A DNA stretch of 64,000 nt from contig NZ_JAMYJR010000031.1 in the NCBI RefSeq assembly GCF_024137025.1, positions 186,001-250,000 of the forward strand, read 5' to 3'. Below the pieces are notes generated by a model that searched no databases, was not told where the DNA came from, and was given only the letters and a program-made list of their open reading frames with translations. Shown one piece after another: positions 30,296 to 40,028 of this stretch. This DNA is from Paractinoplanes aksuensis (lineage in GTDB: Bacteria > Actinomycetota > Actinomycetes > Mycobacteriales > Micromonosporaceae). Position numbers and translations under genes: made by a program. How positions within the stretch are numbered: position 1 is the stretch's first letter; the number at the start of each line of letters is the position of its first letter.

Positions 30296-31226
30296 CGCGG
30301 TCATCGGCCTCGGCCTCATCGGCGGCTCCCTACTGCGCGCCCTAGCAGCCCAGGGCCACCAGGTAACCGGCTACGACGCCGACCCCACCACCCGCGACGA
30401 AGCCAAATCGGCCGGCTACACCGTCACCCCCTCGATGACGACTGGCACCGACCTCACGATCCTCGCCGTCCCCCTGCCGGCCCTCCCCGCGGTCTTCGCC
30501 GAACTGGCCCCTCACCCCGGCCTGATCACCGACGTGACCTCCGTCAAGGGCCCCGTCCGCGCCCTGGCCCCGCCCCGCTTCGTCGGCGGTCACCCCATGG
30601 CCGGCAAGGAGACCTCGGGCTTCGCCGCCACCGATCCGGCTCTCTTCAACGGCTGCGCCTGGGTTCTGACCTTCGAAACTGGTCAGACAGACCTGTCTGA
30701 TTGGCTCACGCTGGCCGCTCTTTACACCGCCCTGGGCGCCCGCGTCGTCCCGCTGACCTCGGCCGAGCACGACCGGGTGGTTGCGCAGATCAGCCACGTC
30801 CCGCACCTGTTCGCCGCCGCCCTGGCCGGCCAGCTGCGCGCCAATCCGCCCGCCGCCACCCTGGCCGCCGGCTCGTTCCGGGACGGCACCCGCGTCGCCG
30901 CCACCCGCGCCGAGTTGATCGCCGCCATGTGCGGGGGCAATGCCACCGCCGTACGCGAGGAACTCGACCACCTGCTGGCCGAGCTGCACGACCTGCGAGC
31001 CCGCCTCGACGCCCCCGACCCGGTGGCCGCGCTGGTCCCGGCCCTGCGACCGGCCGTCGAGCTGCGCCGGGCCTGGCCCCCGAACCCCGGCTCCCGGGTC
31101 GAACTGCCCGCCGACCCCGCCGTACTGCTGGATCTGGGCCGGTCGGGCGGCTGGGTCACCGACGTCGCCGCAGACCGCACCAAGGTCGTGGCAATGCGGC
31201 CCGAAACTGACCGCAATACCTCCTAG
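30288..31226 (+). CDS. tyrA: prephenate dehydrogenase
   Basis: 312 residues, GTG start overlapped by a DnaA-box-like site. Oxidative decarboxylation of prephenate (tyrosine synthesis). Visible: N-terminal dinucleotide motif DIAVIGLGLIGGSLLRALAA, the acidic residue after strand 2 (GYDADP), LITDVTSVKGPV, the catalytic His motif GGHPMAGKETSGF and VVPLTSAEHDRVVAQISHVP, with the substrate-site His. The last 60 residues are a helical extension without an ACT domain, so feedback control by tyrosine is not obvious. Start at GTG 30288 gives the canonical N-terminus. Confidence 0.93.
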   Translation: MDIAVIGLGLIGGSLLRALAAQGHQVTGYDADPTTRDEAKSAGYTVTPSMTTGTDLTILAVPLPALPAVFAELAPHPGLITDVTSVKGPVRALAPPRFVGGHPMAGKETSGFAATDPALFNGCAWVLTFETGQTDLSDWLTLAALYTALGARVVPLTSAEHDRVVAQISHVPHLFAAALAGQLRANPPAATLAAGSFRDGTRVAATRAELIAAMCGGNATAVREELDHLLAELHDLRARLDAPDPVAALVPALRPAVELRRAWPPNPGSRVELPADPAVLLDLGRSGGWVTDVAADRTKVVAMRPETDRNTS

Positions 31227-31258
31227 CCTGGGTTCACCACCAACCCGAGGAGTCACAA

Positions 31259-31834
31259 ATGCCTGGTCAGGTCGGCGCCATCGAGAACGAGCAGCAGGGC
31301 CTGCTCGCCTACCTCACCCAGATGCGCTACGTGCTGCGGCTGACCGCGTACGGCCTCACCGACGAGCAGCTGCGGGCCACGCCCTCGGCCAGCGCGCTCA
31401 GCGTGGGCGGCCTGATCAAGCACTGCGCCTCGACCGAGGCCGGCTGGATGGGCCAGGTCCGCGGCGAGCCGCAGGTCCTCGACTATCAGGAGTACGCGAA
31501 CAATTTCCGCCTGGCCGAGGGCGAGACCATCGACGACGTGTTCGCCCGCTACGACCGGGTCGCCGAGCAGACCGAGAAAACGGTCACCGAGCTGAACAAC
31601 CTCGACCACCAGGTCCCGATCGACCACTCGGTGCCGTGGAACAGCAAGGACATGACGCACTGGACCCTGCGGTGGGTCCTGCTGCACCTGGTGCAAGAGA
31701 CAGCCCGGCACACCGGGCACGCCGACATCGTGCGCGAGTCGGTCGACGGCGCCACGGCCTACCCGCTGATGGCCGCGGCCGAGGGCTGGCCCGCGACCGA
31801 CTGGCTCAAGCCGTGGAGCCCGGCGAGCCGGTGA
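31259..31834 (+). CDS. DinB-family (DUF664) protein
   Basis: 191 residues, ATG with GAGGAGT upstream. Four-helix bundle of the DinB/YfiT/DUF664 type. Visible: LTAYGLTDEQLRATPSASAL, LIKHCASTEAGWMG with the first metal-ligand His, and VLLHLVQETARHTGHADIVR carrying the other two ligands. Members are metal-dependent and include mycothiol or bacillithiol transferases; the DUF664 subset in actinomycetes is unassigned. Its 3' end overlaps convergent mtnA by 29 bases. Confidence 0.88.
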   Translation: MPGQVGAIENEQQGLLAYLTQMRYVLRLTAYGLTDEQLRATPSASALSVGGLIKHCASTEAGWMGQVRGEPQVLDYQEYANNFRLAEGETIDDVFARYDRVAEQTEKTVTELNNLDHQVPIDHSVPWNSKDMTHWTLRWVLLHLVQETARHTGHADIVRESVDGATAYPLMAAAEGWPATDWLKPWSPASR

Positions 31835-32768
31835 TGACGCGGCGGTCGGTCACGATCGCGGTCACCAGGTCGTGCGGGGTCACGTCGAAGGCCGGGTTGA
31901 CCGCCTCGGCCCACTGCGTGATCTCGCCGGGGCCGCGGTCCTCGATGGGCACGGCCGCGCCGTACGGGGTGTCCAGGTCGATGGTCGACTCGGGCGCGAC
32001 GACCACGAACGGGATCCCGGCGGCCCGCGCGCCGAGGGCATGGGCGTACGTGCCGATCTTGTTGATCACGTCGCCGTTGGCGCAGATCCGGTCGGCGCCC
32101 AGGATCACCGCGTCGACCTCGCCCCGGGCCATCAGGAAGGGCCCGGCCGAGTCGACCGCGACCCGGTGCTCGATGCCCCACCGGGTCAGCTCCCACGAGG
32201 TGAGCCGCGCGCCCTGCAACAGCGGCCGGGTCTCGCTGGCGATCACGCCGGCCAGCCGCCCCCGCTGGTGCAGTTCGTGGACGACGCCGAGCGCGGTGCC
32301 GACGGTGACCGCGGCCAGCCCGCCGGTGTTGCAGTGGGTGAGCAGCCGCGGGCGGGCGCCGCACAGCTCGATCAGCAGGTCGGCGCCCCGGGCCGCCATC
32401 GCGTCCGAGGCGGCGATCTCTTCATCCCGTACGCGGCACGCCTCCTCGAGCACGGCCTGCGGCCCGCGCGACAGCAGGGCGGCGGCCCGCTGGGCGCCCC
32501 GGGCCAGGTTCACCGCCGTCGGCCGGGCGGTCTCGACCCGCCGTACGGCCCGGGCCAGGGCCTGCGGATCGTCGGCGTGCACACGGGCGGCCAGCGCCAC
32601 TCCGAAGGCGCCGGCCACACCGAGGGCGGGCGCACCCCGTACGGCCAGGGACTGAATGGCCGCCACCAGCTCACCCACCGTGTGCAGGCGCAGGATCTTC
32701 ACCTCGCCCGGCAGCACTGTCTGATCGATGATCTCGATCGCGCCGTCCACCCAGTCGATCGTCCGCAT
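31806..32768 (-). CDS. mtnA: S-methyl-5-thioribose-1-phosphate isomerase
   Basis: 320 residues. It converts methylthioribose-1-phosphate to the ribulose form in methionine salvage. Visible: IDWVDGAIEIIDQTVLPGEV, AIQSLAVRGAPALGVAGAFG (phosphate site RGAPAIG), LLTHCNTGGLAAVTVGTALG, and AVILGADRICANGDVINKIG with the catalytic Asp, then GTYAHALGARAAGIPFVVVA. The sequence separates it from eIF2B-type relatives. No other salvage gene is adjacent. Its 3' end overlaps the DinB gene. Confidence 0.94.
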   Translation of the reverse strand: MRTIDWVDGAIEIIDQTVLPGEVKILRLHTVGELVAAIQSLAVRGAPALGVAGAFGVALAARVHADDPQALARAVRRVETARPTAVNLARGAQRAAALLSRGPQAVLEEACRVRDEEIAASDAMAARGADLLIELCGARPRLLTHCNTGGLAAVTVGTALGVVHELHQRGRLAGVIASETRPLLQGARLTSWELTRWGIEHRVAVDSAGPFLMARGEVDAVILGADRICANGDVINKIGTYAHALGARAAGIPFVVVAPESTIDLDTPYGAAVPIEDRGPGEITQWAEAVNPAFDVTPHDLVTAIVTDRRVITGSPGSTA

Positions 32769-32809
32769 GGGGGCGATGGTAGCCGCGGCCAGTCTCTAAG
32801 CTGATCGTC

Positions 32810-33868
32810 ATGGCGTCTCGTGATCCGGTGGCCGACCTGCGGCGCATCGCCTTTCTGCTCGAGCGTGCGAACGAGTCGACCTATCGGGTCCGCTCGTTCC
32901 GCTCGGCCGCCAACACGATCGCGGCCCTGCCCGTCACCGAGCTGAACGAGCGGGCCGCGGCGGGCACGCTGGGCGAGCTGCCGGGCGTCGGCGACGTCAC
33001 CGCCCGCTGCATCGCCGAGTCGCTCGAGGGCGAGGAGCCGGTCTATCTGCGCCGGCTCGAAAGCACCCAGGGCACCGATCTGCAGGGCGCGGCCCTGCGC
33101 CTGCGCGAGGCGTTGCGGGGCGACTGCCACTCCCACTCGGACTGGTCCGACGGCGGCTCCCCGATCGAAGAGATGGCACTGGCCGCGGTCGAGCTGGGCC
33201 ACGAGTATCTCGTGCTCACCGACCACTCGCCCCGGCTGACCGTCGCCCGCGGCCTGCCCCCGGCCCGGCTGCGCCGCCAGCTCGACTACGTGGCCAAGGT
33301 CAACGACGCGCTGCCCGAGGGCTTCCGCATCCTCACCGGCATCGAGGTCGACATCCTCGACGACGGCTCGCTCGACCAGGAGGACGCGCTGCTGGCCCGG
33401 CTCGACGTGGTGGTCGGCTCGGTCCACAGCAAGCTGCGTGACGAGTCGCCCCGGATGACCAAGCGGATGGTCAACGCGCTGGCCAACCCGCATCTGGACA
33501 TCCTCGGGCACATGACCGGGCGCAAGGTGGCGGCCGCGGGCGAGGGCGACCGCGGCCACCGCAAGGGCCACACCCGCCCGCCAAGCACGTTCGACCTCGA
33601 CCAGGTGATCGCGGCGGCCGTCGAGCACGGCAAGGCCATCGAGATCAACTCCCGGCCCGACCGGCTCGATCCGCCCAAGCGCATGCTGACCGTCGCGGTC
33701 GAGGCCGGTTGTCTGTTCAGCATCGACACCGACGCGCACGCGCCCGGGCAGCTCGATTGGCTCCGGTACGGCTGTGAGCGCGCCGCTCTCTGCGGTGTGC
33801 CACCGGAAAGAGTGGTCAACACCTGGTCGATGGAGAGCCTGCTCGAGTGGACCGCCGGACACGCCTGA
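32810..33868 (+). CDS. PHP-domain phosphoesterase with helix-hairpin-helix (PolX-like)
   Basis: 352 residues. The N-terminus (RRIAFLLERANESTYRVRSF and TLGELPGVGDVTARCIAESL) is a PolX-type helix-hairpin-helix DNA-binding part. The rest is a PHP domain: DCHSHSDWSDGGSPIEEMAL (metal His/Asp), YLVLTDHSPRL, GIEVDILDDGSLDQED, VVGSVHS, HLDILGHMTGR, and IDTDAHAPG. The polymerase palm of full PolX is absent. Such truncated proteins are common in actinomycetes and probably act as DNA 3' phosphatases or exonucleases in repair; that role is inferred. Confidence 0.88.
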   Translation: MASRDPVADLRRIAFLLERANESTYRVRSFRSAANTIAALPVTELNERAAAGTLGELPGVGDVTARCIAESLEGEEPVYLRRLESTQGTDLQGAALRLREALRGDCHSHSDWSDGGSPIEEMALAAVELGHEYLVLTDHSPRLTVARGLPPARLRRQLDYVAKVNDALPEGFRILTGIEVDILDDGSLDQEDALLARLDVVVGSVHSKLRDESPRMTKRMVNALANPHLDILGHMTGRKVAAAGEGDRGHRKGHTRPPSTFDLDQVIAAAVEHGKAIEINSRPDRLDPPKRMLTVAVEAGCLFSIDTDAHAPGQLDWLRYGCERAALCGVPPERVVNTWSMESLLEWTAGHA

Positions 33869-33887
33869 AAGGTCGTAGGGTCGGGCC

Positions 33888-35558
33888 GTGGGACGAATTG
33901 ATGACCTCTCCGACCGTTATGTCGACGAGTGGGCGGAACTCAGCCCGATCGGCGCAACCTACGCGGGCATTGCCGGGCAGGACGCCCGGACCGACGACTT
34001 CTCCCCCGACGGCTTCGCCGCGCAGACCGAGCTGACCCGGCGCACGCTCAACGAACTCGACGTGATCGACCCGAAGCACGAGTCCGAGGCCGTGGCCAAG
34101 GACGCGATGATGGAGCGGCTCGGCCTCGAGCTGGCCACCGACGAGGCCGGCTTCTCGCGCAGCGCGGTGAGCGTGATCAGCAGCGGGCTGCACAGCCTGC
34201 GCGGCGTGTTCGACGTCATGCCGACCGAGGGCGAGCAGGCCGTGGCCAACATCTCGGCCCGGCTCAACGACCTGCCGCGCGCGGTCGAGCAGTACAAGCG
34301 CACCCTGCTCGAGGAGGCCGGCGCCGGCCGGATCAGCGCGCGGGCCCAGCTGCTGGCCGTGGCCGAGCAATGCGACGCCTGGACCGATCCCGACCGGGAC
34401 GACTTCTACCGCGGGCTGGCCGGCCGGCTCGACGCCGAGGGGGCGCTGGCGGCCGAGCTGACCCGGGGCGCCGAAGCGGCCACGGCGGCCACGGTCGAGT
34501 TCGCCGAGTTCCTGCGGCGCGAGCTGGCGCCCCGCGGCCGTGACAAAGAGGCGGCCGGGCTCGAGCGCTACGAGCTGGCCTCGCAGTACTTCCTGGGCGC
34601 GAAGGTGGACCTGCAGGAGACGTACGAGTGGGGCTTCGCCGAGTTGCACCGCATCGAGGAAGAGATGCGGGCGACGGCGGGCGACATCGTCCGTCCCGGC
34701 GCTTCGATCGACGAGGCGGTGGCCGCGCTCGACGCCGACCCGGCCCGCCTGATCCCGGGCAAGGAGGCGTTCCGCGACTGGATGCAGGCGCTGGCCGACA
34801 AGGCCATCGCCGAGCTGAACGGCACCCACTTCGACATCGAGCCGCCCGCCCGCACCATCGAGTGCTGCCTCACCCCGACCAGCGACGGCAGCATTTATTA
34901 CACCGGCCCGAGCGAGGACTTCAGCCGGCCCGGCCGCATGTGGTGGGCGGTGCCCGAGGGGGTCACCGAGTTCTCCACCTGGCGTGAGGTCACCACCGTC
35001 TATCACGAGGGTGTGCCCGGCCATCACCTGCAGATCAGCCAGACGCTGCTGCGGGCCGACACGCTCAATCGCTGGCAGCGCCTGCTGTGCTGGTGCTCCG
35101 GGCACGGCGAGGGCTGGGCCCTGTACGCCGAGCGCCTGATGGACGAGCTGGGCTATCTGGCCGACCCGGGCGACCGGCTGGGCATGCTCGACGGCCAGGC
35201 GTTGCGGGCGACGCGGGTGATCGTCGACATCGGCATGCACCTCGAGCTCGAGATCCCGCGGGACAATCCGTTCGGCTTCCACCCGGGCGAGCGCTGGACG
35301 CCGGAGCTGGGCTGGGACTTCCTGCGGGCGCACACCCGGATGGAGGAGAAGACGCTGCGCTTCGAGTGGAAGCGTTACCTTGGGTGGCCGGGCCAGGCCC
35401 CGTCCTACAAGGTCGGCGAGCGGATCTGGCTCCAGGCCCGTGAGGAGACCCGCCGGCGCAAGGGTGCGGATTTCGATTTGAAAACGTTCCACCGGGATGC
35501 GCTGAACCTCGGTTCGCTCGGTCTCGACCCCCTTCGCAAGGCACTCGCCCGCATCTGA
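33888..35558 (+). CDS. DUF885-family protein (predicted metallopeptidase fold)
   Basis: 556 residues from GTG 33888. Long helical protein of the DUF885 family, related to M32/gluzincin peptidases. Zinc-type motif YHEGVPGHHLQ (HExxxGHxxQ) near residue 370 is intact, followed by CSGHGEGWALYAERLM with the downstream Glu. Also RMWWAVPEGVTEFSTWREV and the ending HRDALNLGSLGLDPLRKALA. No signal peptide, so cytosolic. Substrate unknown. It starts 20 bases after the PHP gene and may share its transcript; a hairpin follows the stop. Confidence 0.88.
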   Translation: MGRIDDLSDRYVDEWAELSPIGATYAGIAGQDARTDDFSPDGFAAQTELTRRTLNELDVIDPKHESEAVAKDAMMERLGLELATDEAGFSRSAVSVISSGLHSLRGVFDVMPTEGEQAVANISARLNDLPRAVEQYKRTLLEEAGAGRISARAQLLAVAEQCDAWTDPDRDDFYRGLAGRLDAEGALAAELTRGAEAATAATVEFAEFLRRELAPRGRDKEAAGLERYELASQYFLGAKVDLQETYEWGFAELHRIEEEMRATAGDIVRPGASIDEAVAALDADPARLIPGKEAFRDWMQALADKAIAELNGTHFDIEPPARTIECCLTPTSDGSIYYTGPSEDFSRPGRMWWAVPEGVTEFSTWREVTTVYHEGVPGHHLQISQTLLRADTLNRWQRLLCWCSGHGEGWALYAERLMDELGYLADPGDRLGMLDGQALRATRVIVDIGMHLELEIPRDNPFGFHPGERWTPELGWDFLRAHTRMEEKTLRFEWKRYLGWPGQAPSYKVGERIWLQAREETRRRKGADFDLKTFHRDALNLGSLGLDPLRKALARI

Positions 35559-35567
35559 CCCGTTTCG

Positions 35568-35599
35568 GGCTTTTCCCCGGTTCGCGTCGGGGAAAAGCC
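35568..35599 (+). terminator. hairpin terminator after the DUF885 gene
   Basis: Arms GGCTTTTCCCC and GGGGAAAAGCC with a ten-base loop, ten bases past the stop. No U tract. Confidence 0.7.
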
Positions 35600-36031
35600 G
35601 CGGGAAAGCCCCACCGGGGTCCGAACGCCCGTCGTTGAGCAGTGATCAGTCCAGCACTTTCAGCCACTTCATTGCTGAGTGTTATGAGTCAACTACTTTT
35701 CGCTTAATCGACGTCGGTCTTATCGGCCGACGTTTACCGATCTTGTAGCTTTTCGTCCGGCCACTCTGCCGTTACCATCGCCGCGATAACTTTCCTGTCT
35801 TCTGCGAACCGGTCTGGGCTGGGGCTTCCGACCCGGGCAACGGAACTGAACGCTCGTTACAACGACGACAACGGCACCCTGTATCCCCCGATCAGCCGAG
35901 AGAGTTCTGGCCCTTGGAAAGGGGTTCCTTGAGGATTTCTCGGATAGATTGGCCCGGATCGTGCGCCTGACGGCTACGGAACGTAGCCAAAAATACGGCT
36001 CATCGCGTGTGCATGGCGGAGGACGAAAGCA
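35600..36031 (+). promoter_or_regulatory. long upstream region of the conservon operon
   Basis: About 430 bases without a gene, less GC-rich than its surroundings (for example 35660-35790). It must carry the promoter and a long 5' leader of the operon that starts at 36032. GCGGAGGACG at about 36015-36024 is a plausible ribosome site for that gene. I could not fix -10/-35 boxes. Confidence 0.5.
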
Positions 36032-37147
36032 ATGAACAGCCGGCGAACCCGTTTAGGCTCCGCTCTCGCGGTGATTTTGACGGTCCTGGTTCTCGTGCCG
36101 ACAGCAGTGCTGTTCGGCCGGGTCTGGACGGATAATTCCGACAAGCGGAGCAGCACCGAGCTGGAACTCAAGGGCGTGGAGTACATGACCGCCCTGACCC
36201 CGCTCGTGAGCGCTCTCGCCGAATCGCAGTCGACCGGCATCCAGGGCGTCAGCGAGGCGCCCGAGTCGCTGGCCGCGGCCGTCACCCGTGTCTCGGCGGC
36301 CGACGCCAAGCTCGGCGACGACCTGCGCACCAAGGAGCGCTGGGCCGACCTCAAAGACAAGATCAGCAAGCTGCCGAAGGTCACCGGCCCCGTCAACATT
36401 CTCAACGCGCACGTCGAGGCGAGCGACCTGACGCTGGCGCTGTACGCCGCGGTCCGGCGCAACGCCCAGCTCAACCGCGACCCCGACGGCGACATCTCGA
36501 ACCTGCAGCAGGCCGTGGCGGTCGACATGCCGACGACCGTGACCCGGGTGAACCGGATGGGCGACTACGCGAACCTCCTGCAGGGCCTGCCCGCCGCCAG
36601 CCGGCCGCAGGTGCAGGCGCAGTTCGCGCACGAGGTGCTCACCGTGCAGGACAACGTCAAGCAGCTCACCGAGAACCTGCAGGCCGCGGTCGACAACACC
36701 GAGAGCGACACGCTCAGCGGCAGCCTGGTCAGCGCGCTCGACTCGTTCCGCCGCGGGGTCGAGGCGATGAACCGTGGCGCCAACCCGGCCGGCACCCCGA
36801 ACGCCGCCACCATGTCGACCGCGCAGACGACGCTGCAGACGGCGCTCAGCAACCTCGCCGGCATCACGCTCAAAGAGATGGAGCGCCTGCTCGACGACCG
36901 GATCGGCACGTACGACTACCGGCGCACCGAGGCCATCATCATGGGCGCGCTCGCCCTGCTGCTGGTGCTGGGCGCGCTGATCTGGCCGGCGTTCACCCGC
37001 CGGCGCGAGACCGAGCCGGCGGCAGAGCGCCCGAGCGACGTCGGCTCGAACCGGCCCGGCCCGTACAACAACCCGTACGACCAGGCTCCGGGTTACGGCG
37101 AGCTCGACCCGACACGGCGGGGGGAGCGGTCCGGTGCTCTTCGGTAA
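36032..37147 (+). CDS. membrane sensor-like protein of the conservon operon
   Basis: 371 residues, ATG. Two membrane helices (SALAVILTVLVLVPTAVLFG near the start; IIMGALALLLVLGALIWPAF near residue 310) enclose an extracytoplasmic helical domain of about 250 residues, then a short Pro/Asn-rich cytoplasmic tail. The layout is that of a sensor without a transmitter domain. Similar to the NIT-type input domain of the next gene, but I cannot show homology. It overlaps the kinase gene by 14 bases, so the two proteins are likely made together and may form one receptor. Confidence 0.8.
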   Translation: MNSRRTRLGSALAVILTVLVLVPTAVLFGRVWTDNSDKRSSTELELKGVEYMTALTPLVSALAESQSTGIQGVSEAPESLAAAVTRVSAADAKLGDDLRTKERWADLKDKISKLPKVTGPVNILNAHVEASDLTLALYAAVRRNAQLNRDPDGDISNLQQAVAVDMPTTVTRVNRMGDYANLLQGLPAASRPQVQAQFAHEVLTVQDNVKQLTENLQAAVDNTESDTLSGSLVSALDSFRRGVEAMNRGANPAGTPNAATMSTAQTTLQTALSNLAGITLKEMERLLDDRIGTYDYRRTEAIIMGALALLLVLGALIWPAFTRRRETEPAAERPSDVGSNRPGPYNNPYDQAPGYGELDPTRRGERSGALR

Positions 37148-40028
37148 GTTCCGCATCCTGGGCAAGCTCGCCCTGCTGGTGCTCGTGCCGCTGCTCGGCG
37201 TCGTGGCGCTGAGCGTGCCGATCATCGTCAACCGCGTCCAGGCCGCCACGGACGCGCAGAACACGTCGGACACCGTGGCCCTGGCCACCCGCGTCGGCAC
37301 CGCGGTGCAGGAGCTCCAGGAGGAGCGCCTGCTCTCGGTCGGGTTCCTGTTCGGCCTGGTCGGCCAGTCCGACCTGGTGCTGCAGAGTTCCGCCGCCCGC
37401 GACGCCGTGGCCCGGGTCGATGACGGCGGTGACGCGGTCTCCCGCGAGCTGTCCCGGGCGCTGCGCAACGCGACCCGGCTCGACAACACCCGGCAGAACG
37501 TGATCAACCGCGCGATCCTGCCCAACGACCTGGTCCTCGAGTTCACCAACCGGATCACGCCGATCATCAACGGGCTCGCGCTCTCGTCCAACGCCGACCT
37601 CAAGACCGGTGTCGGCCGCCAGCTGTTCGCCCTGGAACAGGCGCTGCGCAGTGACGACCTGATCAGCCAGGCCTCCGGCTACCTGACCTCGGCCGTGGTC
37701 ACCAAGGAACCCGGCTTCATCGGCCTGTTCTCGCAGTCGCTGATCCAGCTCCAGCAGATCATCCTGAACGCCCAGTCGTTCTTCACCGACAGCCAGTACA
37801 AGCTCTACCTCGGCGCCCAGGACGCGTTCTCGTCCCGCGTCGGCCCGCAGTTCCTGCAGCTGGCCGCGACCGACCCGGCCACGGCCATCGCGTCGCTGCA
37901 GATCCAGACGCTGTTCCCGTCGCTGCAGTCCGTGCTGGTGCTCGGCGGCTTCGTCGAGAAGCGGGTCGCGGCCGACGTGGACGCGATCGTCACCAACAAC
38001 CGCGACACCGCCATCCGCGACGCCTTCCTCATCGGTGGCGGCTCGTTCCTGCTGCTGCTGATCGTGGTCGGCCTGAGCTTGTTCATGGCGCGCGCGGTGG
38101 CCCGGCCGCTGCGCCGTCTGACCGTCTCGGCCGACCGGATCGCCCGGGCCGCCGAGGCCGAGCTCGAGCGGGTGGCCGACGACGACGCCGAATCCGTCCG
38201 GCCGATCCGCCTCGACCCGGTCGACGTCGAGGCCCAGGACGAGATCGGCGACCTGGCCCGCGCCTTCGACCGGGTCCAGACCACCGCCGTACGCCTGGTG
38301 GAGCGTCAGGTGCTCGGCCGGCGCAACACCGCCCAGATGTTCGCGCACGTCGGACGGCGTACCCAGAACCTGGTCGGCCGCCAGCTGGCGCTGATCGACA
38401 ACCTGGAACGCCGCGAGACCGACGGTGACCGCCTGGCCGAGCTGTACCGCCTCGACCACATGTCCAGCCGTCTGCGCCGGAACGCGTCCAGCCTCGTCGT
38501 GCTCTCCGGCGCCACCGGCGCCAACGAACACATGGCCCCGCTGCCGCTGCAGGACGTCGTCCGCCTCGCCCTCGGTGAGATCGAGGACTACACCCGCGTC
38601 GACGTCGACGTGCCGGAAGAGATCGTGGTCGTGCCGGCCGTCCTGGCCGACCTGACCCTGCTGCTGGCCGAGCTGATGGAGAACGCGACCGCGTTCTCGC
38701 CGCCGCACACCCGCGTCGTGATCACGGCCAACGAGCTGCGCGGCGGCGCCCGTCTGGCCATCGTCGACCAGGGCCTGGGCATGCCGCCCGAGCGCCTGGC
38801 CGAGGAGAACGCCCGGCTCACCCGGCGCGAGCGGCTCGACCTCGCCCCCAGTGAGGTGCTCGGCCTGTTCGTGGTCGGCCGGCTCGCCCGCCGGCACGGC
38901 ATCGAGGTCACGCTGACCGAGACGCCCGGCGGCGGCATCACCGCATGGGTCGACCTCAACCCGTCGCACCTGATCGCCCGCATGATCACCACGATGGCAC
39001 CGGACGTGCCGCCGTTCCCGTCGGTCGCCGCGCCGGCTCCGGCCGGCTACCACACGTCGGAGTTCGCGCAGGTCATCGCCGGTTCGGCCGCCCGGGCCTC
39101 GGTGCCCGGGAGCCAGCAGCCGTTCGACGCCAACGTGCTGAACCGGGCCACCCAGACGCTCGAGACCGGGCAGTCGTGGAACGCGTTCGCGCCGATCAAG
39201 GCCACGGCCCAGGTGACCGGGCCGGCCCTCGACCCGTACGCCGGGCAGCCGGTGTACGACGCGGAGCCGGTCTACACGCCTGGCCAGCCGGTGGCCTTCC
39301 AGCAGCCGATGGTCACGCCCGACTACGACCTGAACGCCCCGGTCGCCGGGCGGGTGCCGGCCGCGATGCCGGAGCTGCCGGCCGCCGGTCCGGGCGCCTG
39401 GCACCAGCAGCCGTCGACGCCGCCGCAGACCACCTGGTCACAGCCCGTCGTGGAGACGCCGGCCCCGACCGGCTGGGCGCAGCCGGCCGTCGAGCCGCCG
39501 CCGGCCATGCCGGCCATCCCGCAGCAGCGGACGAGCGACGAGGATTACCGGTACGCGCCCCAGGCCTACCAGCCGCCGTCGATGCCGCCGCCGTCGATGC
39601 CCGAACCGCCGCCGGCCCCGGCCGTGCAGCCGCCCAGCCAGGGCAACACCGGCCCGCTGCGCCGCCGGATCCCCGGCAGCCAGTTGCCGGAAGAGGGTGG
39701 ACGGGCGCTTCCGGCCCGCCTGCCGTCGCAGGACGACGCGGTCGCCGCGAGGGCCGCGTTCGACGATTTCGAGGCCGGGGTCAGCCGGGCCGAGTGGGAC
39801 GTCGCCGAGACGCAGATGTCCTCGCCGCCGTCGGCCGGCCACGCGCCCCTGGCGCGCCGGGTGCCGGGCGCCACCCTGCCGCGTGACGAGCCGAACTACC
39901 CGCCGCCGGCGTCGCCGAGTCTTCCCCTGGACCCGGACGAGGCCCGAGCCCTGATGGAACAGTTCGAGTACGGCGTCGCACTCGCACTGAACGAAACGAA
40001 GCCACAACCCGAGGGACAACCGCGATGA
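37134..40028 (+). CDS. NIT/HAMP sensor histidine kinase-like ATPase (CvnA type)
   Basis: 964 residues from GTG 37134. Order: membrane helix (LALLVLVPLLGVVALSVPII), nitrate/nitrite-sensing-like (NIT) external domain with VQELQEERLLSVGFLFGLVG and FIGLFSQSLIQLQQIILNAQ, second helix (GGGSFLLLLIVVGLSLFMA), HAMP (RPLRRLTVSADRIARAAEAE), a dimerisation part, and an HATPase domain (ELMENATAFSPPHT N-box, VDQGLGMPPERLAEENARL). About 330 residues of Pro/Gln-rich tail follow, a common feature in these conservon kinases. No response regulator is adjacent. It heads the Cvn set with a four-base overlap to the next gene. Confidence 0.92.
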   Translation: MLFGKFRILGKLALLVLVPLLGVVALSVPIIVNRVQAATDAQNTSDTVALATRVGTAVQELQEERLLSVGFLFGLVGQSDLVLQSSAARDAVARVDDGGDAVSRELSRALRNATRLDNTRQNVINRAILPNDLVLEFTNRITPIINGLALSSNADLKTGVGRQLFALEQALRSDDLISQASGYLTSAVVTKEPGFIGLFSQSLIQLQQIILNAQSFFTDSQYKLYLGAQDAFSSRVGPQFLQLAATDPATAIASLQIQTLFPSLQSVLVLGGFVEKRVAADVDAIVTNNRDTAIRDAFLIGGGSFLLLLIVVGLSLFMARAVARPLRRLTVSADRIARAAEAELERVADDDAESVRPIRLDPVDVEAQDEIGDLARAFDRVQTTAVRLVERQVLGRRNTAQMFAHVGRRTQNLVGRQLALIDNLERRETDGDRLAELYRLDHMSSRLRRNASSLVVLSGATGANEHMAPLPLQDVVRLALGEIEDYTRVDVDVPEEIVVVPAVLADLTLLLAELMENATAFSPPHTRVVITANELRGGARLAIVDQGLGMPPERLAEENARLTRRERLDLAPSEVLGLFVVGRLARRHGIEVTLTETPGGGITAWVDLNPSHLIARMITTMAPDVPPFPSVAAPAPAGYHTSEFAQVIAGSAARASVPGSQQPFDANVLNRATQTLETGQSWNAFAPIKATAQVTGPALDPYAGQPVYDAEPVYTPGQPVAFQQPMVTPDYDLNAPVAGRVPAAMPELPAAGPGAWHQQPSTPPQTTWSQPVVETPAPTGWAQPAVEPPPAMPAIPQQRTSDEDYRYAPQAYQPPSMPPPSMPEPPPAPAVQPPSQGNTGPLRRRIPGSQLPEEGGRALPARLPSQDDAVAARAAFDDFEAGVSRAEWDVAETQMSSPPSAGHAPLARRVPGATLPRDEPNYPPPASPSLPLDPDEARALMEQFEYGVALALNETKPQPEGQPR

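Noticed and set aside
36993..39404. 800-codon open frame on the minus strand
   Set aside because: It mirrors the sensor kinase gene; the product is Arg/Val/Asp-rich with no domain. High GC makes such shadows long.
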